This document shows, one piece after another, positions 33,101 through 44,669 of a DNA stretch of 64,000 nucleotides. Numbering within the stretch: position 1 is the stretch's first letter; the number at the start of each line of letters is the position of its first letter. The notes under the pieces were generated by a model. The model saw nothing but the letters and a program-made list of their open reading frames with translations. It was not told the origin of the DNA and searched no databases. This stretch comes from Zygnema cylindricum (taxonomy: Eukaryota; Streptophyta; Zygnematophyceae; Zygnematales; Zygnemataceae). The translations under genes were made by a program, and so were the position numbers. The stretch lies in the NCBI GenBank assembly GCA_037447655.1, contig JBBHKE010000843.1, positions 62,001-126,000 of the forward strand, in the 5' to 3' direction.

Positions 33101-36024
33101 CAAAATAAAGGGGGGCGGATAACGAGTAATAACTAGTAATTATTTTACTTTTTTGGCACAAACCATATGTAACCCACAAGATCTAGATCAAGATTGAGAC
33201 CGGTTTGACCGCTGTATCCAAATCAACATCGGTTACGTTTTATGTAAATTTTGGCATCGTTGACTACAAAAAAAAAAATTACATCTCAATTAATATTATC
33301 ATTCATTTTTGCCGTTCATTTTTGGCAAAAGGAAAATCTATAATTAATATCAACGGTCTTTTTGGCATTAACAATATCACCATCTTAAAAAATATCTAGT
33401 CACAATCACCTTTTTTAAACAACCGTGCCCCAATTGTCGTCTGACGCACTTTCCATTTCACGACTATCATTTGGTTTCTTTCATTTCTTTAGAAAAGCTC
33501 CATCTTTTCGACTTCTTATTGGTCGAGAAACCAGTTAGCTTTTTACAGTATATTCATTTTGTCAATGATATTTTTCGTAGTTATGGATTCATTCTTTTAG
33601 TTTCAAACGTATGGTTATATAAATAGTTTTCATTAAAGTTTCATCAGAAACGAGCGACTGAAAAACATCCATGTACAAATGAGGATATGTTATCAAACTG
33701 AAAAAAAGGCTTTGTCAAACAGCTTATATCAAACAAAACCCTGTTTATATGAAACGAAACTTTGCTATTCATCTCCTTACCTGCGATATTAAATTGTGCA
33801 AAATAAAAGCCTTTCTTCCCGCCAAATACTCCGGTTGATACTCACGACCATTAGCTTCCCCAAGTGGGGATTCTATATGGGTATAAAGGATTGCTGTTTG
33901 TACCCATATTTCGGAACCAAATACCTGAATCACGAGCGAAAACCAAAACCAATATTCAAAAACTCAACATTATTTTAAAATTCAGGTCTCCCTCTCTTAT
34001 CCGGGGCCTCCATGGCTATATGTTTTGGCGTTCTTTTACATTTAAAACAATAAAAAATAAAAAAAATAGGAATGTTCTGGTGTTTGCCTCTGAAATAGTT
34101 TGAAGTAATCGTAGCTCGGAACCATCAAATCCCATATCGAGTCGATCGCAATAAAGAACTACGTCAATCTTGTATCGTTTTTTCTGCAAAATATCACTAA
34201 AAAAGGTGTCATTTCTGTGCTATTTATGTACTATAGAGTGGGGAAAAGAATGAAATAATCAGTAGACATCAACTTGGTAAGAGAGATTCAAGTTTGCAAC
34301 TTGCCATCAGAAAATACTATATTAATGAAGACAAATGAGCCCTTGTTTCACACCTTTAATATCAACATCTCGCAGTTTCACCGTGGAAATTTGAAACTAG
34401 AGAATCAGGAACATAAATAAAAATTATAAATGTAATTGAAAACCAAAGTATTGTAATATATAAGTTTACCTCCAAATATCGTAAAATCAACGAGAGTATC
34501 GCCTTGTTGAGCCTCTTATCTGTCGCAGCTTTTTGCAAGCCTGTTATAATTGAGGCAAAAACCTTTACAATTTTCTGTCAATCTTTTAAAACGTCTTATT
34601 CGATCGAATCAAATAAAAAACAAGAATAATAATAACATGAAAAAAAGAACCGACATACTCAAAAACTCATATGATCTGGCTATCTGGCTATCTGTCAAGC
34701 TTCACGTTTTAATACAAATTGGTTAAAATAAAGTTCCTGAGTAAAATAAAATACCTGGAGTATCAATAAAAGTGAAATCCACACCATGGATTGTCTGTTT
34801 ATATTCCGTCACCTTCCTTGTTCCGATTTCCGAAGAGTTTTCCGATTCATTATGACCCAGGAGAGAGGAAATCGCAGCACTTTTTCCGACTCCAGATTTT
34901 CCCAGAAGTAATACTGTGCACTGCAAAAACAATTTTCAGATCTGTGATTTTTTTCACTCGCTTGATGTAACATTCATTATACTTCTATGTATATTAACTG
35001 TAAAAAACGCTGAAGTTTGAAGGACAAAAACATTAAAAACATAGGCTTGAAATATAGGCATTTATACAAAAACTTATTGTGCATCTTTTTTTTTGAGTTG
35101 GTGTCATGTTGTATCTGTACGAAAACGAATATTTGGGTTAAACTAAACAACAAATCTCTGTGTCTGTATGGCGCTTAGTCCTTCTTAACAAAGAGGAACT
35201 GACAAATTGAAATTGGTGACCTTGTTCCTGTGTTAGTTTCCTTCTTTTTGTCGACTTATTTTTCCACCCGAGTTCGGTTTTATGGTTTCGTTTTTCCCTT
35301 TCTTTTTAAATTTTTGGTCCAAGGTACTCAGATGATTTACCGTCGTGCTTTCTCAATAATAGAAGGTTATATATAACATTTTTTAGCCACCCATGCAGAC
35401 AAAATTTTGTAACAAGTATAAAAATGACAGATTAGTAAGCTATGTACATTTAACGGAGGAGTCAGTGAAACTCACTAACTCTCATAAGAATGAGTTTTTT
35501 CCAATCAAAACGGGACATTCTTACCGGTGAAAACATCACTTTACCTGAAAATTGAGAGAGGCATCTCCCTCTTCCTCCTCAACTGTAATCGCTTGTCTTA
35601 TTGAACGCATTATTTTCCGTTCCCACTCTCGTGTACTTCTTTCCTGGACATAATAAAGACAAAACAACAACTAATCAATTAACAACCGACCAGTTTATTC
35701 ATCTAAAGGTCATAGTTTTCCATCTAAACTGAGGTCGTTTCAAAAAAAAACTTCAATCATCCGAAAAAAGAAAGTCGGACGATGCGAGGAACAAGTGAAA
35801 GAGGAAAAGTAGCTTATCTGGATATTAGGTTTGTGAAGTGGAAAAGTAGGTTATTTCAATACCAGATTTTGCCTATCTAAGCTATGGAGAAGATCGATAA
35901 GAACGTTCATCGTATCGTTCGGTGTCTCTAGTCTTAAACGTTGTACGAATCGAAAAATTGTAATCAACGATTCATTCACGAAGTGTTGGGCTGCCCTTGC
36001 AAATTCCACTTCTTTGTTTCCCAT
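30178..36024 (-). CDS. Toc159-family chloroplast import receptor GTPase
   Basis: Exons in transcription order: 36024-35863 (acceptor at 36038/36039), 35643-35545, 34920-34755, 34540-34470, 34183-34088, 33924-33781, 32825-32283, 31608-31452, 31259 to 30804 or 30785, and 30344-30178. Toc159 proteins recognise preproteins at the chloroplast outer envelope. The G domain shows the P-loop GKSGVGKS (residues 94-101), DTPG (140-143), then VVLYCDRLD (about 174-182) and ILYTH. The M domain follows after an acidic insert of E/D runs in the 32825-32283 exon. The last exons match the M-domain barrel-like repeats (SVKVEDCYETSHGM, SLGVSFIQMKRD, GSTIMTSNGKGNVSLQF). The first in-frame ATG leaves no long acidic A domain, so the protein (about 686 aa) is Toc90-sized unless upstream exons exist. 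Two donors look like GC rather than GT. The last junction keeps the M-domain frame only with the GC donor at 30804. Confidence 0.88.
31773..32240. repeat. Polypyrimidine/polypurine tract in a Toc intron
   Basis: About 470 bp of almost pure CTCTCCC-like sequence on the plus strand, hence GA-rich in the Toc transcript. It fills most of the 674-bp intron 32282-31609. Confidence 0.92.
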
Positions 36025-36038
36025 GTTTTCTTGACAAT

Positions 36039-38400
36039 CTGCAAAATTGAAGCTTCGACAGCGCGTAAGAAATGTGCATAATTCAAAAAAAAATCATGAA
36101 TTCCCGTGAGAAATGTGCATAATTATAACGATGAAGAGATTCCAAAACGTGGATCATTGTGATGGAGGAACATGTGTAGGGATTGTAATATTCGATTTTA
36201 TGGTATTTTGACAAACAATCTCATCGTGAATCGTAAAATTACGACATGAATTAATCACTAATTTGGCGACTGGATGAAATTTTATTTTTGTGTAATCCTT
36301 TCATTGCTACTAAAAAAAAAAAAAAACATTGATTCAGCCGTGGATTTCTTGGACCCAAACTCATTAAATAGTGTAAAAGCCTAAAAGGAATTAAAAAGCA
36401 GTGAGAAACCTCATCAAGATATAAATTAGTCCCGTTGACACTAATAAGTCCATATTAATAGTAATAATTTTGACCTCAATGGCGACAGAAGGTGTGGACT
36501 TAGAGGCCGAAAATAAAAATAGAACGAACATATACAAGACTATAGGCAGAAAAGATAGAGAATCGTTTCTTGGGAAATTTTTATTGAAGACAAAAGTTAT
36601 GTATTACTTTAAGAAGAAGAAAGAAGAAGAATGGTGTTTGTTATCGTTATACGTTGAGCTTCTCCTACAAATATAATATACTAGCATATGTACATATGTA
36701 GTACATTAAATTGAATAAATGGTTGTACGTTTAACATTTCAAGCATATACAGTCAACACTTTTTATGTATTCGGTATTATTATTACATATTTACAAACAA
36801 TATTGACAATAATACCAGCATTCGATGATGCGGAACATAATTCCTTTAGTATCTTGTGTCATACAATGAGCATAATTTAGGTGCACTCTTCAAAATTTGT
36901 AAAAATGTGCAATGTTTACCTTGATTTTTTATGCTATCAATTCCAAAAGCAAGTAAATGTTTGAATTGTATACACGCATGTCCAAAAACACACACAATCT
37001 TGTCCATTTTGCTAAAGGAAATAGGAAATTTACAATTTCACTATATAAAATAATAATAACTGTCCTCTTCTATGTGAGAGTGGCAAATAAACTTGTGCGT
37101 TAGGAATAATGCGACTTATTTTATGCAAATCGATAAAGTGGGAATTTGTAGAAAGGAAATCACATCACTCAACAATGCTTAAGTTTGCGAACTACAATTT
37201 ATCTCTCTAGTTTGATTAGTTGTGCTAAGAGTAAGTTATGCATTCCAAAATGAGGAGGAAGCTTTATAATTCGTAAACAAACATGTGAAGTAGCTTCATT
37301 AGTTTCGACAAAACAATAGTGTGTCCATAATTCACATCCATCGACATTGAAAAGCGTGAGGAAATCCACAAAAAGGAAAAAAAATAGATTATATATGTGT
37401 TGGAAGTAGCATTTTTTTTTTTTGGGCGCGAAACATTATCCAAGATAGTGATAAATGAAGTACAAGGTGGAATACCACACCGTCGATGAAGACGAAGTCC
37501 CTAGTGAGGCGAGGCGAGGGGAGGCGAGTTCCTGCGGCGAGGATCGACCGTTCATTCAAAATGGACGGTTGCATGCTCCTAATTCAATCTACACCGTGAA
37601 TCGTCATCGGAGTAATGTCGTGGTTCCATCGGGAGGTCTATGTAATTGTACGGACAGCAATAATACCTGTAATAGTGAGGACTTCGTCATCGGGTAATGT
37701 TTTAAAAACCTACGTGTTCTGATTTGAGTGGTACCACGTAAGGTAATGATCACGTATCGAGAATCGTCAAAAAATTTACAAACTGACCAATTTCGACGTG
37801 AAATCTCTACTTTCGTTTTACATCATTGTACGAAAAGTGCGTACTATATTATTGTACCACTGAACCCTCCTTTTCCCCGCAGACGCTCTCCCCTTTTCTC
37901 CGCAAAAGCTCTTCCGTTTTTAACGCCTGCTTTTCCAGCCATGTTTCAAAAAAAAAACCCGAAAAAAAAAATAAAAAAAAAAAAAACTCAGAAAAAAAAA
38001 ACAAAAAAAAAGCTCGAAGCACGGAAAACCGCGAAGTTGAACGGAAGACAGAAGGAGCGTGACAGGATATCTTCCCGCAAAGACTTTCTATTGGATTTTG
38101 TTGGATTTTGATGGATTTGTGGCCTTCGCCATGTGTGCAAAACTCGTCGGTGCCTTTTGTTACGCAAATCTGTATCATGCACGTGCCGCGATTCTACACA
38201 TAATGTGATGGACGACCCATCTCGGCGACAGATGGAAAGATTGCGTCGCGGATGAAGTCCTAAACGTCATTGGACGGTTGATGTTGTCGCCCAAACTCGT
38301 GGAGATTAATATCGGATCTTCTGTAATGTTGTTTTAAAAAAAAACAAAAAGAGGACCACATGGTACGGCGTAAGTACAAACTTATGTATACAACCACATA
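36039..38400. other. Upstream region of the Toc gene, no gene recognised
   Basis: AT-rich DNA that may hold the promoter and 5' untranslated exons of the minus-strand Toc gene. The T-rich acceptor at 36039-36050 implies an upstream exon not identified here. An A-homopolymer-rich block lies at about 37948-38011. A single mariner-like end (CACCGTGAATCGTCATCGG) occurs at about 37593. Short reading frames here have no recognisable motif. Confidence 0.5.
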
Positions 38401-38464
38401 AACCAGTGGTTTTTTCTATTTTTTCTGTATGGAAATTCACGCTAAAGTATCGGGATTTTTTGTC

Positions 38465-38930
38465 GTTATGATCAAAATTCAATCTCCAACGATAAAATCT
38501 TTTGACATACGAGAAAATTCCAAGTTAACAAAATACAATGAACGTCATCTCGATGCTTTGAATGTAGGTCAATTTTGGCGTCTTTTGTATTCATTTTGGC
38601 GTTTTCGTCCTTTTAACCCACGGGCACGCTATTCCAGCTCATCAAATAAAAAATCACCTCACGAGGTGATTTTAGGGTATGTGCCCTTTGTATTGAAGTA
38701 TAGGGTTTATCTGTCGTTTTCTTCCAAAATTCAGTCCCCAACGAGACAGTCTTTTGCCGTACAAACGAACTTCAATTACCAAAGTACAATGAGCATCATT
38801 TTAATACTTTGAATAATGAATATACTCCATGTTTGTCGTTTTAGGAACTCATTTTGTCGTTTTGGTCTTTTCGACACCCAAATCCAGCTCAACAAAAAAC
38901 TTTATCGAAGAGGTGATTTTAGGGCACGTT
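38465..38930. repeat. Direct duplication of about 220-250 bp
   Basis: Two diverged copies follow each other. Both contain CAAAATTCARTCYCCAACGA, a central TTTTGGCGTTTT-like block, a CCAGCTCA(A/T)CAAA block, and end in GAGGTGATTTTAGGG. Confidence 0.7.
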
Positions 38931-38987
38931 CCCATGTAGCCGAAACTTAGTCTTACTACTTTGTTTTTTAGCGAAGATTCTCTCTAG

Positions 38988-39743
38988 TAGTGTTGGGTAT
39001 CGGGTAAAATCATATCGCGATAATTTCGATATTCGATATATCGAATATCGATCGAACAAACTCCTCGATATATCGTACCGGGACCAACATAAACTACTGC
39101 AATATATTTCGCGATATATTTCACAATATATATAATTTTTTAAATTTAATATTTTATATAATATGTTATTTTATCGAAAAAATACAAATTGTGTGATACG
39201 CCACGTACGACTTGAATTTTGTTCCGGTACTTCAAGGTACACGACGCAAAATGTAACGGAATAAAAATTACTAATTTTGTAATTCACATAATTACTTATT
39301 TAGTACGTGCATAACTTCACGTACGAAAAGTTCACACTAATTTAGTCAAAAGATAATATGATAAAAAAAAATCTGCAGACAGTATGTTTCAGGCTTTCAA
39401 TATGCTTTTGTTAAATTTTATTATTATTTTTATTAATTTGGAGTAGGAGTAGCTATTACTACCACTTGCAGTAGGCCAGTAGCAATAGTACTGACAATAG
39501 CAGTAGCACTAGTACTACCAGCAGCAGCACCATTAGTACTAGCAACACCAGTAGTACTAGCAGTACTAGCACGATTAGGTATAAAAAGCAAAAAAAGGAG
39601 CCTCGATATATCGCGATACGATATATTGGCGATATATCACGATATTTATCTTTTCGATATATCCAATCGATATATCGATTATCAGGTACCTAAAATTCGG
39701 TACATATCGAATATCGGCAAGTGGTCCTCGATACCAAACACTA
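38988..39743. mobile_element. hAT-type MITE, best-preserved copy
   Basis: The ends are TAGTGTTGGGTATCG and, inverted, TAGTGTTTGGTATCG (14 of 15 identical). The 8-bp flanks are CTCTCTAG (38980-38987) and CTCCCTAG (39744-39751). It is 756 bp, dominated by palindromic TCGCGATATATCG motifs, with an AGT/CAG trinucleotide-rich stretch at about 39440-39580. No transposase is seen. Confidence 0.82.
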
Positions 39744-40375
39744 CTCCCTAGTACTTTTTAAAGGGTTTCGATGTTCGTCAACAAATTGTTACTTTAAATT
39801 GTAACGGATGTAGACGTGGGTGTAATTTGTGACGGTTGTAGACGACTACAAAACTTGCGACAATTGATGACGTTAACAAAATAGCGACCGTTGTGGACGT
39901 CTAGTTTTTTGCGACATTTTAGATGTATATGGTTTGTGACAATGACGTCATGCTCACTCGTGATAACGTCGACGTCACTAATTCCAAAACTTTTCGCCAT
40001 GGTTTGTTTTTTTTGTTTTTTTATCTTTTCTCAATCTACTTGCAATTAAAATCCTCCCAAAGATAGTCAAACGCAATCTTTATAATATATCTTTCATTTG
40101 ATACCATTATTATCGTGTTTCGCTCCAAGAATTGTGAGATAGACGCGGTAGTGGGAGAGGGAGAGAGAAAGAGGCGCCTTCACGTACTTCGCTTTTGCGA
40201 AATGGCAACCGTTGCTCCACATCCCTCTATTGCCCCCTACACATAAAAAAGTACGTACTGGTTGGAAAGAGACAATGGGCTTTTCTTTAGTACTCCGCGT
40301 ATTACAAAAAAGTTTTCAAAAGTGTGTGACGCGTGGAACAATGTTTTCATATTCGCTTATAGCTTTTTCCTCTAA

Positions 40376-40403
40376 CTAAAATCACCTCGCGAGGTGATTT
40401 TAG
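40376..40403. repeat. 28-bp perfect palindrome
   Basis: The half-site is CTAAAATCACCTCG followed directly by its reverse complement, with no spacer. Imperfect relatives occur at about 38653-38680 and 50914-50936. Confidence 0.9.
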
Positions 40404-40562
40404 TAGAAGTTTGAAGATGAGTTGGAGTGATGCGAAATCGGCTCGAAAAGCGCTAGACACATACACATTTAATAGGTAAAGGAATTTGAAATATAGAACA
40501 CATTTAATAGGTAAAGTTTCACAAAATAAAAAAGGCCTAGGGTATACTAAACATATGCACTA

Positions 40563-40779
40563 CACCGTTAATCGTTATTAGTATTAATGTTTTTGTCGCC
40601 ACTTAAAACATATTTCCTCCGTACACACATGTATGATTATGGATTCGACGGTTGTGATTGAAAGCCAAGATCCTCGCCTTCCGATTGGCGATCTCCATGA
40701 GAAAATCGGACAAGTGCCTATAGAAAAAAGATGTTTTAAGTGGCGAAAATGACTTTAACACTAATAACGATACACGGTG
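40563..40779. mobile_element. Short mariner-like MITE
   Basis: The ends are CACCGTTAATCGTTATTAG and, inverted, CACCGTGTATCGTTATTAG, flanked by TA at 40561-40562 and 40780-40781. At 217 bp it is the intact reference for the interrupted copy at 52342-53811. A second internal inverted repeat (CGCCACTTAAAACAT) lies inside the ends. Confidence 0.85.
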
Positions 40780-40931
40780 TAGTGGTCAAATTTTATTATT
40801 TTCGATTACTCGTTGTTATTGTAGTCGCGGATCAAAATTACATTCACCAAATGAATGTTAAAATGATGTTTTTTGATGGCAACTTAAAAGATGAAGTGTG
40901 CGTTGGCTTATCCGAAAGAATTTAAACCCAT

Positions 40932-41011
40932 CCCCCCCCCCTCCCCCTCCCCCCCAACCCCCCCCCTCGACACACGCGGGGGGGAACGGGGGGGAGTTGG
41001 GGAGGGGGGTC
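40932..41011. repeat. C-tract/G-tract hairpin
   Basis: About 38 bases of C runs (CCCCCTCCCCCC type), a short CGACACACGC spacer, and about 35 bases of matching G runs. It can fold as a long hairpin; either strand also has four or more G runs. Confidence 0.85.
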
Positions 41012-41709
41012 GTATGCTTTCTTTAAGTTCATTTATTTGATGGCGATGTACGGTCACTCACCGCCCACCAAAAACATCGTGATAATTTTTGTTGGTCCTG
41101 GAGCACTATATCAGGCCCTCTGAACGTTCGATGTTCGATGTATTGAATTTATCGCGATAAGAAATATATCGTTACAAAATAGTATAACATATATTTAGTT
41201 TTCTTTTCTTTTATGTTTATTTCTTTTCATTGTTCCATGAGCTTAAATCGAGATTTTAACCACCGTCGCCGAACGTTTTGAGGAAGTGATCCATGCGTGA
41301 CCGCATTTGTAGGTTTTGTCTCAACATTACGAATGTATTTGTTCAAACCCCGATGATGGCGTATTTGTAATTTTCATCATCTTCATTAAAATGTAAATTC
41401 AATCTTATTTCGTTTATCTTTCATATTATCGAGTTTACGTGTACAAACTATATTGAACAAGTCGAAGGTGACAACAAGGGAGAGGGTGGCTTTCATGGTA
41501 ACTCTTTTAGTACGCGCTAATGGATGGTAATGACACCAAGGTCGTCCACTAAAGGGTTGCGTCCATAAAAACAAAACAACTCGCATAAAAATTGCAATAA
41601 AAAACCCCCCATTAACCTAAATAAAGCCATTAACATACAATCTTGCCAACGCTTTGTCGACAAATCTGCCATAGCTTTTTGTTAGATGTGAGCGCATAAA
41701 TTACTGTAA
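41012..41709. other. Intergenic DNA, no gene recognised
   Basis: AT-rich, with palindromic ATCGCGATAA motifs near 41150 like those of the hAT-type MITEs. No coding exon is supported. Confidence 0.45.
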
Positions 41710-42215
41710 GGGTACGTCCCTATGTAAACGATACTTTGAAAAAGTATTTTGGACTGTAGTGAACTGTTCGGTACTACTTTGAAAAGCGTCCCTATGTGCG
41801 AAAATGAAATCGGAACTTTGAAATGTGACAGTTGTAGACGTAGGTACAACTTTGTGATAATTGACGACAACCACGAAACTTCCGACAATCGGTGACGCCA
41901 ACAAAAACAGTGACGGTTGTAGACGTCTAGATTTTTGTAATTTTGTGACATGGCAGATGTTTAGGGTTTTGTGACATTGTGACGCCATGCTCACTTGTGA
42001 CAACGTCGACCTCACAAAATTCAATAACTTTTTGCCATGGGTGTCCGATTTCGTTTTTCCGACTTTTCTCAATTGACTTGCCATAAAAATATACATAAAG
42101 GTAGTCAAAACAATCATTTTTTAAATATCTTTCATTTAATACCAATAATGTCGTGCCTCGTTCTAAAAAGTGAAAGATAAAAGCGATAGTGTGTGAGGGA
42201 GAGGGGAGAAGCGAC

Positions 42216-42948
42216 TGTTAGGATTATTGGGTGAATCGGCAAATCGACCGAATTCACGTTTGTGTTCAGTTTAGGTTCGACTCAGTTTGAGTTTGTGTTC
42301 ACATTATTTATCGTATTGTTTACGTTCGCAGTTAAGTCTTTGTTATGTTTTCGTTGGACTTTGAGTATATGTTACGAAAGTATTTATTCGTGTCTATTGG
42401 TACTGTACGGTTGATTGGTCATTTAGTGCATAAGACCGAGTACCATATATAGGTCCAGCGCGCGACTCAATTCGGCGCACTTATGTTTTATTAGGCGCCA
42501 GTTTTTGTTTCGGCGCGTAGTTGTCCAGTGCGTGTGAATTGTGAACGTGAGTGGAATACGTGTGAGTTAAATCTGTGTGAGTCAATGACGTGACGAGTTA
42601 GTGGAAGAAGTCGTGCACGTGACGAGTTAGTGGAAGAAGTCGTGTAAACTAAGTCTTTTTTTATTTAAGGAGAAGTAGAGGTATGGAATCATTATGCAGT
42701 CTGGGGAGATGCATCATGTGTCTTAACGAGTGACACATTAAGATGTAGAGAGAAGATTTAAGGAGGGAAGAACTGTGAAGGAGAGAGGTTGTATTGAGAA
42801 AGCTTCGCCTTAATATGTTGATATTTGGCCGACATGTTTTATTGTGAGCCGTGAGTGTTTTATGTGGGATATGTTTATTTAAGGTTCCGCTGTGAGATTG
42901 GATTTGTCATTTGTGAGCATCTCTGTGAGCACTTGATCGATTCCTCAC
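42216..42948 (+). repeat. 5' LTR of the non-coding LTR element
   Basis: It matches 49960-50693, including a tandem pair of GTGACGAGTTAGTGGAAGA segments (about 42590-42640). The 3' boundary is placed just before the primer-binding site and is uncertain by 2-3 bp. Confidence 0.85.
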
Positions 42949-43956
42949 TATTGGTATCGGAGCAGGTTAGTGCTCCAATTTTCAGTTTTCTTAAAAGATG
43001 TTTCAGTTTCTGAGTGTGCTTGAAGGATCCGGAAGTTCGAGAAGAATCGCAATTTAGGTGGTCGTCTCAAAAATTATGTGGATGAATTGCTGAATTTTAT
43101 GAGGAGGAAAGAAGGAAAAAAAGAGGAGAAATTAGATTTATGTTTCAGTTTTGGAATAAGATAAATAATTGATGAGATTGAGATTGAGATGATGAGTGGA
43201 GGAGACGATTATGTTTGAAGGAGGGGGAGACTGAAAAGGGGAAGAGGAGGCGGCAAAACCCGCAGAGAATTCCAAAGAGTAGGAATATCGAATTGAATGA
43301 AGTATGGAGATTTGTGTTTGATCGTGGTAAAGGTGCCTCGGTGAAAAGAGGTAGAAGTGCGAATGGAAGTTTTCGAGTTCGGAGGTAGGCAAATTGATAA
43401 GTGAAGCTGCAGTGAGGAAGTGGAAGGAGTGAAGGCGTATGTTTGTGAAGTAAGGAGTGAAGTGAAGCGAAAGAAACGAAGTGAAATATTATGTACTGTT
43501 AAATTGTACGGTTCACTGTGCAGAAAATGAATCTGCTCACAATTACTGTGGGCTCTTAAAAGTGGTGTTTCTATTGGTCCATGAAAATTGTACAGCGTGT
43601 ATGACCCTTCAGTTCGGTTACGCTTACACCGCATACATGAAGTTTCATTCCCTTTTGACGCTAAATTTTGAGGAGGAAGAGGAGAGGTTTCCTGTTGGAA
43701 CAATGCCGGTATTTCGCCGGCTGTTTTAGTGGTTTTTTCTGACATTGTCAGACGCCAATTTTTTTTTTGTACATTCTTTGTGACACGTTGAAATATGGAT
43801 AAATTTTGGCGTGGAGTTCGAAGTATGAAGTACGGCAAAACTGTTCGAGAATTACAGTGGAGCCTAAATATGGTGTGACGGTTGAAAGTCCGAGAGGATA
43901 TCATTTGAAGGTCTCCTAAAATAGATTGCGATTACATGAATCCCTGTGGAGTTATA

Positions 43957-44626
43957 TGTTGGGATATTGTCGTTTCGCGGTATTTCCGCGAAGCGTCATA
44001 CCAGCTTGTATTTGTTTGACGCGAACTGTCGCGTCATCATACAAAAAGTACGATGTCGTTTCGCGACAGTACTTTTGTTGTTTGTGAACGAAACATACTA
44101 TTTCGTTTCGCGTCACTTGTTTATTTCGTGCGCAGGTGTTTGAATTTGCGTGCAGGTGTGTTCGTGAAGCGACACGTGTTTAAGTCAACGTTTGGAGTTT
44201 TTTGTTTCGAAGGAAGAAGCGTGTGCGCCTTCCTTCGTGGAACTTTCATTGAAGAGTGTACAATCAGCTAGGGACAGACTTCGTCGCTACGCTAAGTTCT
44301 GCTTGTCTTATCTTGTTGTCTCTTAGTGCAGAGTAGCGAGTACATAGGCAGCAATGTATATGTGCAGAGTATTGAATCTCATATGATTGAATCATAGAGG
44401 ATTAATCTTGGAGTAAGAGATTATTTAAAGATAAGAGAGAAGAGATAGAAGAGAGAAGAGAGATGAGATAGAAGAGAGAAGAGAGATGTTGTAAAGAGGC
44501 TTCGGCCAAGAACACTTATAATTCTTTTTGGCTGAATATTCCTCTTGTCTTTTATGAGTTCCGGTGTGTAATGATTTATGTTTTGTGAATTATTAAGAGT
44601 GAATGTCTTTTGCTCAAGATCCTACA
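43957..44626 (+). repeat. copia 5' LTR
   Basis: 670 bp, TG...CA, with an expanded AGAGAAGAGAGAT purine block relative to the 3' LTR. Confidence 0.93.
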
Positions 44627-44669
44627 ATTGGTATTGGAGCAAGTGGTTTGGTTGTTAGAGAGGGAGCAC

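Noticed and set aside
33600-33657. Possible extra Toc exon after a TTTTTCAG acceptor
   Set aside because: Exon 33924-33781 joins exon 32825-32283 in phase 0 and the family alignment is continuous without it; no convincing donor follows.
37988-38182. Lysine-rich or phenylalanine-rich frames on both strands
   Set aside because: They arise from the A-homopolymer block and show no other coding sign.
43209-43904. 231-codon minus-strand frame
   Set aside because: It lies in the interior of the non-coding LTR element, has no motif, and interrupts no conserved pattern on the other strand; a chance frame.
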